Made by a program: the position numbers and the translations under genes | Shown here: positions 44,801-59,800 of the stretch, piece after piece | Numbering within the stretch: position 1 is the first letter of the stretch | Layout: every line of letters starts with the position of its first letter | Source of the DNA: Pseudeuparius sepicola | Taxonomy: Eukaryota > Arthropoda > Insecta > Coleoptera > Anthribidae | NCBI GenBank assembly: GCA_963920635.1 | Contig: OY987303.1 | Span: forward strand, 49,847,223 to 49,911,222 | DNA length: 64,000 nucleotides | Reading direction: 5' to 3' | Notes under the pieces: generated by a model | Database searches by the model: none | Seen by the model: the letters and a program-made list of their open reading frames with translations, nothing else | Told to the model about the DNA's origin: nothing

Positions 44801-47800
44801 TACGTGGTTTTTTGCAACCGATGCAAGAATATCATTGTGCAAGGCCTGCCATATAAAGTTGAGTAATGTAGTTGAGGACCATGGAAAACAAACATGACTA
44901 TAATACACAGGTGCTGCTGAATATGACAGTTCAGCTTTGTTGATTTATGTCTATTTTCGTATATTTTTAAAGTGAAAAAATCAAATTAGTTAGTTACAGC
45001 AGAGATCAATGAGATAAAATTGATACTATCTCTTTGAAAGCTGCAAATGCGACGACAAAAAATTTAATTCCACATATTATAAAGACTTTTTAACTAACTC
45101 TACCAAAATATAATTTAATATTTGGAAATATTGTTTATATTATAAATAATGTTTATATTTATATATTTTTTTTATTTGTATATTTAATTTAAATTAATAC
45201 AAACTTTATGTTAAAAAAATAAGTTATAAAAAAATTAAGAAGACAAAAATTCAACTCAAATGAGTTCAGTTTTATTAAAGTATCGCTCACACGCTTAGGT
45301 TTCCAGATGTCATTAAAATTGGTAAAATTACTATGTAACTTACTATTACTATTACTATGTAACTTTCAGCAACCACATTTTTATAACAGTTGTGGGGTAC
45401 ATCATATAACCTATGGTGAAATCTATTACCAAAGGTTAATGGCTGCCATTTTAAGCTTTTTACTGTTATAGGTTATATGATATATTTCGTTACTTTTCGC
45501 GATATAAACTTCTAAATAATTAATCATTATGTATCATATTTATAGCTGGTTAATAAAAATGAATAAAAATCGAAAATTACTAATTCCATCAAAAATGTGA
45601 TAACACATATATTTGCAGAGCCCGTGAATTTTCCGGAGATAGAATCCAATTTCACCATTGTAAAAAAGTTGCCCATAGATTTATTGCTCTCCTCAGGTCA
45701 AGTCTTCTTTTCCTATGATCAAAATAGCAAACATCGATGATTTAAAGAAACAAAATATGATTTGTCAACTTTAATTCGTTTCAAACGATAAAGATGAAAT
45801 TCTTTAATATCACAATGAAATAAAGAGAGACAAGTAATGTGTTGCACAACATGCGCAGTATGAATAACTTAAGTAACCAGAAGAACTAAAGACGCAGTGA
45901 TAAATTGGTCGATTTAAGGCATATAAGGCTTTCCTAATTATAGCGGGAAAGTTCTTGCAACTTCTTAATGTGGCTTCAAGTTTTATAATATTAGTAACGT
46001 TTGCTTTTCCGGAACACTTATAAAACAAGAAGTGTTATTTAGGTCAAGAACCCAAGTTTAATTTTAGCCGGCCCCATATCGTTATTTGCATAGGTATTTA
46101 CTTACTTATAGGCCAGACCTGCCAAAAACACGAAAAAAAGTCAATTTTGACAATAAAATGAGCTTCTTTTGTGGCCTTTAGGTCCAAATGGGGCAGTCAT
46201 AATTTGACCTAGGACATCCAGTTTTTAACCCTTATTTCGACCTGGCCTATTATACGAGTATAACTGGTCAACTGGTGAGAAAATTGATTTTTTTTTTCAT
46301 GAAAATATCAACACCCCGTATCTTGAAAATGGTTAACAATTGGATAACAACATATTGAGTTTTTCTTGTCGCAAACGGTCTCCTCTGTCACCCAGAGCCG
46401 TTTGATCCATGACTTAGGGGACACCCTGTATTTTTGGTATATAAAAATTGACAGCACAGTCCTGTATAACTTCTATATATCTTTTCTCAATGGTTGCATT
46501 AGGTTTGCCTGGTTGTTACATAGAACCCGAAGAACTGAAAGACCCCTACGGTCCTAGGACTTTTAAAGTAAACACCAATATCGCACTGCCTCTTCGCGAA
46601 TTAGTGAACCAAATCCTGCCGTTGGCTAGTCACTACTCGATCATACAGAGGTTTACCGAAGAAAAAATGAGGTTCGAGTTCGGCCAGGTCAACAATGCCC
46701 TTGCCGAAGCCATGCAGGGTATCAACAAAAAGCACATGGTACTTTTTACAGTACCTAATTATCGATTTTTGTTTGTAGCCGCATAATTATTTTCAGTTGT
46801 TTACCGTTAAATTGGAACACGAGGCACGCAATGACAATTTAAGTCTCCAAAAGATGTGGTTTTACGTACAGAGAAACATACAGTGTTTAGGTATGGTGGC
46901 AGATATAGCTATTTCCATAAGCAAGGTAAGGTTTTTTTTAAAAAAATTGTATGTGAAAGTTTAGGTTCTTTTTTAGTCGTCTGCAAAAGGTGGTAAGGTG
47001 CTGAGTATTTTGCATGATTACATAAACGAATCCATCGGCGATGAAAAAACGCATCAGTTGTGCTTGGATCTGATGGAAGCGGCCAGCGTGCCCTACATGA
47101 AGATGTTGGGAATGTGGATTTATATGGGAATCATTTCGGACCCTGTCAGTGAGGTATTGAAATTTAAATTAAAATACAGGGTGATTTAATTTTTATTCGG
47201 GAAACTTTCTCAGTGCCTTAAGCACCTCAAAATATGAAAAAAAGTTCATATAAACATATGTCGAAGAACTTATCGTTTTCGTGATACAGGATGTTGAAAT
47301 TACAAGAAAAAATCGTTTCTTTTTTATAACTTCCCATAACTTCCAAATTTGGTGCACAACACCTCCATTATGGTTTTCGAATTTCATGAGAATTTTAAGC
47401 TGCTCGGGCCACCAATGCTGGATTTATGGGGTTCACTTTCATGTAAATTAAGAGAAAAAAAATAGTACGGTCCTGGAAAATGAAAAATTGAAGCAGCCAT
47501 TAAAAAGACTGTTGAAAATGCTACAAAAAGTGTCTCTTGGTATTTTTCATAATCTATGGCCGGTTTGGCCTCATTATCTATTTTTCGTTGGCATTAATCC
47601 ACCTTCACTTTAGAATTCACAAAAAATGAGATCATTACAAAATAATAAAAATTATTAATTAAGCCTACATTTTTACAAAATCATGAAATTTGAAAACCAT
47701 AATGGAAGTGTTGTGTACCAAATTTGGTTCACATCTATCCAACATATTGGAAGTTATAAAAAATGAACGATTTTTTCTTGAAATTTCAACATCCTGTATC

Positions 47801-50800
47801 TCAAAAACGCTAAATTTTTCGGCATATATTTATATGAACTTTTTTTTATATTTTGAGGTGCTTAATGCACGGACGAAGTTTCCTGAATAAAAACTGAATC
47901 ACCCTGTACAACGTATAGAGAAAACAATGGAGAACTTACACAAAAATTAAATTTGATAAATATTACTTTCAAATGTAATTTATTACCAAACGTAATTTAT
48001 CACAACTTTAATTATTTATTGCAAATTAAATATTGCGATTTGAGGGCTGATATATGGTATGTGCTCTTTTTATAGATAGGTAAATATATTAAAGAAATAT
48101 AAAAAAAAATGTTCAAGTTTCCCATTCGGTAACTGACATTTTTTACTGTATCTGTTAAATTATTTATAACAGGATGTCCCAGCTTGTTATTTGCCAAATT
48201 TCTTAGAACAAGGGAGATTTTGCGAAAAATAATTCCTATAAATATACCATCAGTCTCACTTTGTAAGAGGTATTGAATTTTTTGGTGATCATTTTCAAAA
48301 CGGAAAAAATTATCAAATTAAAAAATTCCACAACGATCCAGCAAAGATCATGAATTATTATTGTTATTATATTATAATTATTAAATGTTTTAGTATGGTA
48401 CAAACAAGAATATTTGCTAAAAGACACTGTTACAAACACTCCGGCTTTTCACACACAGATACTGTCTTGTTGTAATATTCGCACAATATCAGTTTGCGCT
48501 ACAAATTTGAGTTGGTTATGCCCATTGAAATGACAAGTAGATGGAAGGAGTGTAGAGAGAGAAACTGGCAGCCAAACTTGAGTAAGTGAAATAGTAAATA
48601 AATCAGCTGATTCCGGCAAAAACCACATAACACAAAAGAGGTGTTTGTCCTAACTTTCTATTTTTGTGTCCTGTGCTTCAAACGAGTTCCGCTGTCAAAC
48701 GTCATTTTAATTTTCCTTTTGTCAGTCCCAAGTCCCAACCCAATAAGAATAGGAGTAATAATTATTGTATTATTTGATTTGAGTTCCGTGTCGTGGTGGC
48801 AGTTTCGTATAAAACGGCGTTGAGTTTTCTTAGTTGGTTTTTGGTTTAATATTATATTTTTAGATCGGAGAGAAAATTTAATTTAGCTAGGTGGTTATAT
48901 TCTTTCTGTTACAAAAAAAGAGGGTCAACTCCTGTTGTGTATTTGGATGTACCAAACGGGGCCGGAAAGAATAAGAGTAGTGGTTTTTCTTTTCATTCGT
49001 AAGTCTTATAAATCTTTGCTAATAACTTTGCAGTTTTCCAAGAGATAAGGTGATATTAGAGACAAGTGGATTGCAGCAATAAAAAGGAAAAATTTTGTAC
49101 TGTCTACAAGTATTTACTTGCATTTGTAGTCAACAATTTATTGAGAGCAATTTCATAGATAATTTTGGGCAGCGGAAACTTAAAAGTATGTAATTACTAC
49201 AGTTTTTTATTTTCCAAGTCATGATAGAAACTATTAAGGGAAAAACTGGCAAAATATTGTGTTAATGAACCTAGCTCTTCGTAGTCAAAGATGGAATTAA
49301 TCTTGAGGTTCTGGTCCCTTTAATAAGGTAATTATTTGTAATTCTTTTTGTTTGATGCCTAAACATTAAAAATTATATAAAAATATGTAAAAGCTACCTG
49401 TCTTACATGCTTTTCCTATTAAATTGAATTTTAAAATTAATAAATCAGTTAAGATAAGTAATTAAAGTTGAAAATGTATACCTCATCCTAGATATTTTGT
49501 CGCTTTTATTTTAAAATAAACTTTTATTTTGTAATTTGTATTTTATTTGTCTCAATTTACTTCCAGGTACATAAAATTGCCATGTAGGTATTTTTTTTAA
49601 TCAATTCACTACTTTTTTCTGTGCAATATTTACATAATTGTGGTAATATAGAAAGATTCTCATTCCTACAAACAAGCCCCGAATTTCGGAATACAGATCA
49701 TACAATAAAGAGAATTACGGAACATGCCTATTAAATTCTCCCATTAATATGCAACATCCCTATATACCTCCTTTGCCTGAATCAGCTGACACGTTCATTA
49801 GGCGTCCTTGTCTTACTTATTGCCATTTGAAACCTATCTCTCTCTAAAGTTGGCTGCCCCAAACAACAATGAAAGTGGTACCTGTGCGACTTCCATTGTA
49901 CTTATCAATTCGATGGTTATGCCTGTGCTTAAAGCAATAACTATACATTGTGTCCCAATTTGATACTGGACACCTCAGAACTATATGAAAGAAAAGGAAA
50001 ACAATGGGTCTCTATTTTTTTATTGTTAGTCCCAAGGAAGAGTATCTCATAGGCGGTGGTATTTGGATGGGGTAATTATTTCATGGCCTGCTATGATTTT
50101 TTAAAATAGCTAATTTTCAAGAAACCCTATTAGGAATTTTTTACGACAAATTGTTATTAAGAAAACTTGTTCAGAATGAAAAACTGAGTAGAATTGCAAA
50201 ATTTCAAAAGTCTAATGCTACTTTGATTTTTAGCTTCTTTGCCTTTTTCTCCCACTTTTTTCTTAGAAATGTGTCCTTTCTGGAGCTTTAACGTCAAAAG
50301 ATTATTAAGGAAACTTGATCATTGTGAAAAAATAAAATTTTGACGTGAAATCTCCCGAAAGGACACTTTTCTAAGAAAAAAGTGGGAGATAAATCTAAAT
50401 ATCAAAATAGGCCTAGCCTTTTGAAATTTTGCGAATCTACTCAGTTTTTCATTCTGGACAAGTTTTCTTAATGACATGTTGTCGTAAAAAAATCCGCATA
50501 AATTCAAATAAAATGCATATTATTCATGACTTTAGAAGATATTTTGTTGAAAAGTGAGTCTCCTTTTGACACATGTCACTAAGGAATTGTCTGTATTACT
50601 CGTTAGTCTGTGCTAATGGGGTTTCTTGAAAATTTGCTATTTTAAAAAATCATAGCAGGACATGAAATAATTACCCCATCCAAATACCACCGCATATGAG
50701 ATACTCTCCCTTGGTACAACCAATAAAAAAATAAAGACCATTGGTTTTTCTTGCCCTTCATATATTTCTGAGGTGTCCAGTATCAAATTGGGACAAACTG

Positions 50801-53800
50801 TACAATAATATAAATGAAATAAAACATCTCTTCTACTAATAAATGGTCAGTTTCTATGGCCCATCATTTGTTTTTTAGTTCCTCGTAGAGGACAATGAGG
50901 TGTTCCAAAAAGAGGACATGCCCGTGGACTATTCTGCCGATTACTGGGTGAAAAAATACTTCATCCGTCGCGAATTAATCCCAAAATTTTTGGAGCCCGT
51001 CTCCGACATGATCCTGAAGACCGGAAAATACTTGAACGTCATCCGGCAATGTGGAAAATCCGTGGAAAACAAGGTGCTCCCCTTGAGGTACGAAATCGAG
51101 GAGAGGCACTACATGGAAGCCATAGAAAAAGCGTACGTTTTCGCCAGTCAGACGCTTTTGGATTTGGTATTGAGAGAGAACGATTTGGTTGGGAGGTTGA
51201 AATCCGTGAAACACTACTTCCTGTTGGACCAGGGTGATTTCATCGTGACGTTCTTCAGTTTGTGCGAAAAGGAGTTGGCGAAGGACGTATCGGACGTCAT
51301 CCAGTGTAGATTAGAGTCTCTGTTGGACCTTGCTCTGAGGTTGTCTAGTGCCGTAAACGACCCATATAAAGATGATTTAAAAACCGAACTGCTTTCGTAC
51401 GATTTGCAGTTGCAAATGTTCAAGATTCTCAGCATACAGACCAACCAAGAAAACGGTAAGTTGGTTGAGTGTAATTTGAGGTGGTTTGTAGGATTTTTAT
51501 GTCCAGTACTTGTTCTTTTTTACATTTTTTTTAGTTTATTTTAAAAGCTAAATTATAGAAAAACTAGTTTTACTTTTGCAGTTACAAATAGTGCAATGCC
51601 TGCTCTTGATTTAAGGTTATTTTATTTTAATTCCATATACATTTTCATTAATAAAAAACCATCGCAAATACCCTATTACCTTTTTTGTCTGTCAAAATTT
51701 GATAGTTGAGAGTTGGGTCATTGACACAATATTTTTCCAGATTATTGGTCAGAAAACGCACCAAGGGTACTGTCGGTTATGGAGTCATTTTCATTTGGAT
51801 ACGACGTCCGTTGGCCTCTGTCGTTGATTTTAAATAAAAAGTCACTGACGTGTTACCAAATGATATTTCGTCATTTGTTTTATTGCAAGTACGTGGAAAG
51901 GATGATCTGTCAAGTATGGAAGACGAATAAAGTGGCGAAACGTTTTGCATTTGAGGATGCTCGGCAATATAGGTATGAATTTTACATGAAAAAGGTCCTG
52001 CCTTTTGGCCCTTATTACTAACTTAGTAATATTAATACCTAAAAAATCCGAATAAAATTGCCCTCAGTGATAATCAGCCAATACCTAAGTCTTTCTACCA
52101 GCTGTCAGTAAAGTGGCAGAAAAAGTAATACTTAATCGCCTGCAAGATGAAATTGACATCAATAATAAAATTCCTGAGGAACAGTTTGGTTTCAGAAGCA
52201 TGCATTTGACACAAATGCAAGAAGTTAGAATTATTAAAAAAAATGGACTTTCTACAAGGATTTTGTTACTTTATGTTGCAAAAGAATATGGCAAAGTTTG
52301 GAATAATGGTTTGATTTGGAAATTATTTCAGTTTAATATATCTCCAGCTACATGTTAAAATAGAGCAATTAAATAGAGCAGTTAAAAAATTAAAAGCTCA
52401 TGGGGTTATTAGAAATCAGTATCCCATGTTTTGCAAAAATTAAAAAATAAATGTCGGAAATGAATTACATATTTTCAAAAGTAGTATTAAATTATTCAAA
52501 ATATGTGCTTTAGTGCTTGAGAGCAACAAACTGGCATTGGTATATTTCAAATGAAATTTTACACTATACGCGACTGAATTTAAGATGCCAACGCCCCGTT
52601 GGGACTATGCGAACTAATATATGGGCCATAATCACCATGAGAACGGTGCTAGCCTTGGGTCTACACTGCGTTGTTCATTGTTCTTGTTCATTGTTGGCAT
52701 GGCCCATAGACTAGTTTAGCATTGAGCCTATATATTCAATGGTGTATGATCTAAATATTCCTGCAGTAGCAGAATACATAAAAGGTCACATGCAACTTTT
52801 TTCCGAAAAACATCACATCACCTGAGTATTTTACTACAACGAGCGGAGGACTCAATCCACGAGATATACAGAGGCATAACAAACCACGAATGTTCATGTA
52901 GATTTAGTTTTATTTACTGACCAATTATTTTTCTCTTAAGAATTCGATATACTATACATTTTTAATATCTAAGTATTTAAAATTATCATGGCTTGAGAAA
53001 GCACTTCATATCTTTCCGTATAATGAAAGACCACGATTCATAATATTATTTGCAAGGAAATGGGCCTTTACCACATTTTTGCCTTGAGTAAACTATACCT
53101 GTTTTTTTAAGCTTAAAAACCATTAAATGAAAATCAGCGCTTTTTTCTAAAATAGATTAATTTCGATGATTACGGCACCATTTTTTCTTATATCATTCTC
53201 AAAAATCTTTAAATTAAATTAATGATTTTTATGATTATTATAAATTAAACAATGAATAGGGTAACCCAGGTAAACAGAGTCCACACTATTTGTCTGTCTG
53301 CTAGGATACTATAATCAACATTGCTTATAATACTATGGGTAATATTTTGTGTATCTGGTGGGGTTTAATACTTTTAAACTATTAATTTAAATCACCCTAT
53401 GTTAAATATAGTAAGTAGTATACTGTATAATTAATACAATCAAGTATTATCCCCTTCATTCATTATAACCAGAGACTTTAAAATAAGGGGACCCAGCATT
53501 TCACAGTCTATCACATGAAAAGTGAAGCCTTGAGGGGAAGTTTGCTTTCTGTCGATTCCAAGGAGACCACAAGGGGACTGGTACAAGGTTATGTTATATG
53601 TCAGTGTCCAACCACCATCAGGTTTTATGTGAAATGCCAGTGCCATAGATTCTAAAGGAGGCAAAAAATTTCCCATCATAATTCACAATTTTTAAGTTTT
53701 CTAACTTCCAGATACTCAGATGTAACAATTAAAGGTAATGTTGACATCTATAGTAGTTCCAATAAATGCAACCAGATTTTTCCTGTATCACCTTTAGTAA

Positions 53801-56800
53801 TCCTACAATTTCCATTACGTGGGCATTACGTATAAGTAGGTAGTTCAAAACAAAAACCATATTTCGTAAATTTTAAATTATTAAGCAGGTAGCTTCAATC
53901 AGGTCTTTTTTTAAAGAGTTTTTATCTACGACTACAAGTTCATTTTAAGTTTGTTTGAGATACCTTGGGAGATAAATAAAATTACAAAAATTTTATAATG
54001 AACACCGAGGAAAACTACATGATTAGAACTACTAGACCTAGTCTTATTAGTCCATCCCGAAATCTGTGAAAGTTCTTTGGGTAGATACATACAACAAGGG
54101 AAGAAAGTTCAAGTATACATATTACAAATGGATTGAGGAACCTGGTAACAAGGTGCAATAGCGACAAATTCTTAAATAAGTAAAATTGGCACTAACTTAC
54201 CATACTTATTACTTAAATTCGTGGAAATAATTCCTGGAAATCAATTTGAACTAAAACTAAATTTGTTTCATTTGACAGTTGTCATTTTCTGCACTTGTAG
54301 ACACAACATTGTCAAGTCTAATTTTTAGAAATCATGGAAACCATTATTAATTTTTACTAACAATCAAAGTACCTGTTATATTCATAGATTCTCCAATAAA
54401 ATGGCATACTTGGCATCACTGATACTATTAGAATGAGGAAAGAATGGGCCTCACTTTGGAAAGTATAATGCTGGGTCCCCTTACTTTAAAGAGTCCCTGA
54501 TTATAACCATTAAAAAATATGTAAACCTATTGGTCTTGTGCATGTCTTGACAGACCCGAAGTTGTTTAAAACCTCGAATAAACAAAAAAAAACTACATTT
54601 TCTATCGAACTATTGCTTGCTCAGGCAAGCGTTTGCATTGCGCCAACGGATGCTGCACTGCGTCCAGAATCTCGAGTACCACATGATGGTCGAGGTGATC
54701 GAGCCCCACTGGAACACGTTCCTGGCGAAGATTGCCAAAGTCAACAACGTCGACGAGGTGCTGTCGTACCACTGCGACTTCCTCGACAGCTGCCTGAAGG
54801 ACTGCATGCTGACGATACCGGAAATACTGGCGACCGTCGTCAGGCTGCTGGTGATCTGCGGCGAGTTCTGCAAGTTCATGCAGGTGAGTCCTCGTAATTT
54901 CGATGGTTGAGTTTTTGGATAACGGCGGTGTTGATGGTGTTCAGAGGACGCAGCGGTACTCGGTAGAGGCGGAACTGGGATCGCTGCCCAACTCATTCTA
55001 CGAGTCGTTCACGCAGGTACTGAAAGCTTATGGGAATGCGGAATGTCGACATACATACCTTTCTTAGTCCATATGTGTCCCTCTCGCCCCATACATTTCG
55101 AGTTTTCGGATGTTTCCCAAATTTTATGCCAAATTTCACTATGTACAAGGTGTCCGGCTGAGAGAAATTCATGATTCAAAAACCAGTCACATCAAACAAA
55201 AAAATCGCTTACTAATCCACCGTTTAACTCAGGGACTCTTTAAAATAAGGGGACCCAGCATGTCACAGTCTATCACATAGGAAAAGTGAAGCCTTGAGGG
55301 GAAGTTTGTTTTCTGTTGACTCCAAGGAGACCACAAAGGGGTTGATACAAGGTTATGTTATATGTCAGTGTCCAACTGCCATCAGGTTTTATGTGACATG
55401 CCAGTGCCATAGATTCTAAAGGAGGCAAAATATTTCCCATCATAATTCACAATTTTAAACTTTTCTAACTTCCAGATACTTAGATGTGTCAATTAAAGGT
55501 AATGCGTCCGCCTGTAGTAGTCCCAATAATTGCAACCAGATTACAATTCCCATTACGTGGGCATTACGTATAAGTAGGTAGTTCAAAACAATCGTTTTTC
55601 GAAAATTTTAAATTATTAAGCAGGTAGCTTCAGTCAGGTGTTTTTTTAAAGGGTTTTTATCTACGACTGCAAGTTTATTTTAAGTTTGTGAGGTACCTTG
55701 GGAGAGAAATAAAATTACAAAAATTTTATAATAAACACCGAGAAAAACTACATCATTAGAACTACTAGACCTAATCTTATTAGTCCATCCCGAAATCTGT
55801 GAAAGTTCTTTGGGTAGATACATTCAACAAGGGAAGAAAGTTCAAGTATATATATTACAAATAGATTGAGGAACCTGGTAACAAGGTTCAATAGCGACAA
55901 ATTCTTATATAAGCAAAATCGGCACTACTGGCTTACCATACTTATTTCTTAAATTCGTGGAAATAATTGCTGGAAATCAATTTCAAAATGATTTCAACTA
56001 TAAAATAAATTTCTTTCATTTGACAGTTGCCACATTCTGCACTTGTATACACAAAGATGTCAAGTCTAATTTTTAGAAATCATGGAAACCATTACTAACA
56101 ATCAAAGTACCTGTTATATTCATACATTCTCCAATAAAATGGCATACTTGGCATCACTGACACCATTAGAATGAGGAAAGAATAGGCCTCACTTTGGAAA
56201 GTATAATGCTGGGTCCCCTTACTTTAAAGAGTCCCTGGTTTAACTGATCCAATACAATAATTATTATTGTGAAAGTTCTGGTTTAACCACTCCCTTACTA
56301 TTGTTACATTGTGGAGAGTGCATCAACTAATTGCAACTTTAAATTTAAGCTTATCTTAATCGGTACATCGTGTATTGCTTCCCAAAATTCGTTTCTAAAA
56401 AATTTGTTTTGAAGAGAATTGCCAGACAATTTTGGGAGACAATATATGCTGTACCAATTCAAATGCACTTAATTTGCAATTAAATGGATCCCTGTCCACA
56501 ATATACCAATAGTAAGGTAGTGGCTAAACTAGAACTTTAAGAGAATTAAACACAAAATTTTCGGTTATGGTCTTCTTGAAAGCGGCTTCACTTTATGATG
56601 TTTGCCTTTTGACTTTATATCTAACATGTTTTATTTGTCCAAATTCACTACATAACAAAGTTTAAATAAAAGTGAATTTATTTAATATGGGTCCGAGTCG
56701 ATATGCCACAAACGGTGTGATTGTTCAAAAATCGAATATGTTAAGTTTTGCCTCATACCTTTGTCTATACCTCTGCGCAAAATGATCGTTCACAAATCTG

Positions 56801-59800
56801 TAGTTTTTTGGAAGATTATCTTCAAAAATAACTTGTTTTCATGTTTGATTTCGCGCTGTGTTTACACTGATGCCACCTAACATTTCTAGTAGCCTTTACT
56901 GACACTATTGCTCCAGGTTAGGGAAATGTAGTTCAGTTATACATCTGTTATTAAAATGTACCCATCAGATTCATACTATATTAAGTCAAAAGTGTCGATG
57001 AACATTTTAATTCGAAATACACCACCATATTATCACTTGCAGAATTCAAGACTAGAGACCTATTTCGTTGACAAATAATAAATTGTTTTCTGACCACTGG
57101 TAGGGAATGGCCGACTTCACAATTTTTTTTTTGGCTAGCGATGTGTGATTGTGAATAAACGATTTTACAGGAATAGTAAATCGTATATAAATAAACAATA
57201 TTGTGACCGTTCATTAAAAATCTTCATCCATGTTGACAATCAGATACCGTCTTGAAATTTGGCAAAATAATTGGCAGACATTCTTGTGATGTATATTATA
57301 AACTATGTGATCTGCAGCTGTTTGTCTGGTTAGCATGGGTTTTGCATGAGGTAGTTCTAGGTAAATACTGATTGAATTGAATAGTTATTGTATTATGATT
57401 CATAGCAAATACAACAATATTATAAATCTCTTGGATAAAAAAATATAAATTAAAATAAGTGAACAGAGCTGATATAAAACAGTGCTTTTTGCGTCTGCCC
57501 TCTGGTAATAATTATTATTTTTTATGTCATATTTTTAAAGATAATGATACCCATGGTCGGCTTCTTATAAAACGCAGATCAAAATTATTCTATTAAAGAA
57601 GACTAGTAATGACACTAATGATATTTTTATTGCAGATAGATCTAAAATGTATCGGAATATAATGCGGGTATAAAGTAACAGCCCTAAAAGGGTTTAATCG
57701 ATTTATATGCAAGATATTTGCATAAACAGACTTGATAGTATTGGTGTTTTAAAAAAGCAAAGAATAAACTACCTTTGATTTAAAGGTACGAAGAAAATTT
57801 GTTGACTATTTCGATCTTGCAATATTTGCAAGATAACCAAAATAGACAAAATGATATAAATAGGTACAATTTTTAGGTAACTTAAAACAACACGATTTAT
57901 TTGAATCGACTTCAAAGTTAGCTGTCAGTTGCAAAAAAGCAGCTTATAGCATTTAATTAAAACACAGTGTTTCTTTTGTAAAAATCATGTTTAAAAACGA
58001 ATGTAGTTTGCTTCCACATTTTTTTCTGTTTTAGTTTGACACAAGTGGAGTAGTTTCTCAGAAAATCAATTACTATTTTTTTTTTGTACACACATCAAAA
58101 GAATCTAAGGGATGAGGATAAAATATATAAAATAAAATAAAACACAATTTCTGTCATATTTTTTATATTATAGCTGTACTCTAAATAGACTAATATGTGT
58201 CAAAATTCACAAAAGAATTAAGAAATTCTTCAAATTTGGATAGTTTCGAGAAAACAAATTATACATGTTTTTGCAACACATAATCTCTTGCTGTCTGGTC
58301 CAATTCTCTCAGCATATGGAATAACAATAGGCCAAAGAACGATGTTTTGATAATCACTGGTATTCAGTTACCGCTCCAGCCAAACGAGATTAGTTCTTCT
58401 GCAGAGGTTAATATACCTCCCCATACCATGATCGTACCTCCTTGAAAGGTGTGAACTGTGAACTGCTTGAACAGCTGCAAGGCGTTCTGCGTTTTCAGGG
58501 CCCGTCCACACGTGATGCCTCCTTGAATCTGGCCGAAGTCCAAATCACGACTCATCAGAAAATAAAATTTGAGTCCATTCCTGCTGCTGCCAATTTAAAT
58601 ATTCTTGTGTCCACTGTAACCTGGTTGTGCGATTTTCTCGTGATAATGCTGGAACTCTTACAGCCTGGCGGGCATTAATGTGATCTTCATGGAGCCTGTT
58701 TCGGACAGTTTGGTCACTAACCCGTTACATTATGAGTATATTGTGCTCTCGCAAGGGTAGCAATCTTAGAAATCTATCCTGAATTGGGGTAGTTACCATT
58801 GTACGGCCAGTATGCCGTTCTCTGACGTCTCCTGTTTCTCGGAATCTTATCCATAAACTATTAATAACACTCTTGGATGTGTTGAGCTTCTGCGACATCC
58901 CTATGTGAAATTCCAGCCTCCCACATGCCAATAGTACGTATAACATCGTTTCATGTTCCAAATCCTCGTAAAATGTTTAAAATCAAACCAAACTTGCCCA
59001 GCACCAAATGACAAATACCTATTAAATTAAAAAGATTTTTCGTTTGAATTTTAAAAAAATCTGCCATGGTTTTTTAATGAAAAAACACTAATTCATATTT
59101 GCATTAGGTATCAGTTGCTAGAACTGCTCATAGTCGTACTATTTTTTTAATATTTAAATACGAAATAATTAAGGAAATATGCGCATTTTTGTATTTGTCT
59201 TTTGTTCTTTCTTTTGATGTGTGTATTTAAAGATACAGTGTATAAAAGCTATCGATCTCAGAACAGAGTAAAATATTGCAAAGAGTCCATTCCAAGTTCT
59301 TTCATGTAAGCGGAGTTTATATATTGCTTTGAGTGTTTAATTTTGTTGATATTGGGTAAACCATATTCAAATACAGTTTTAAAAATTGTAAAAATGACAT
59401 AATAATATTATTATGACTTTAATTAAAATAAAATAACATTCTATACTCTCTACTAACAGCTGACCTAAAGTCTATTCAAATTAAACGCAAGTGAAACATA
59501 AACACAAGTTGTTGCATGGCTAGAGCGTGATACGCACGTGATCGGTTTGCTAGCCGGCAATAAAATCTGACCCGGCGGGCGAGTGTTTCTTACAGAGGTG
59601 TATTGAGTTGCAAGTGGAACTTTATTTTTTCCGATATAATTCTTTCACTGTTTATTAATTGTTGGAGCTACGATTTGTATTAATAGTAGAAATTTGCAGG
59701 TAAGTTGAATGACTAGGTGTGCCATAAAAGTTTGTTTTTAAAGTTCTTAATACTGGGGCATATTATTTTAATATTTTATATTATAAAATTCATAGAGATC

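Noticed and set aside
44046..44897. Short frames in GCP2 intron 3 as extra exons
   Set aside because: Exon 3 to exon 4 joins exactly where GCP2 proteins are continuous (NILIG to GLPG).
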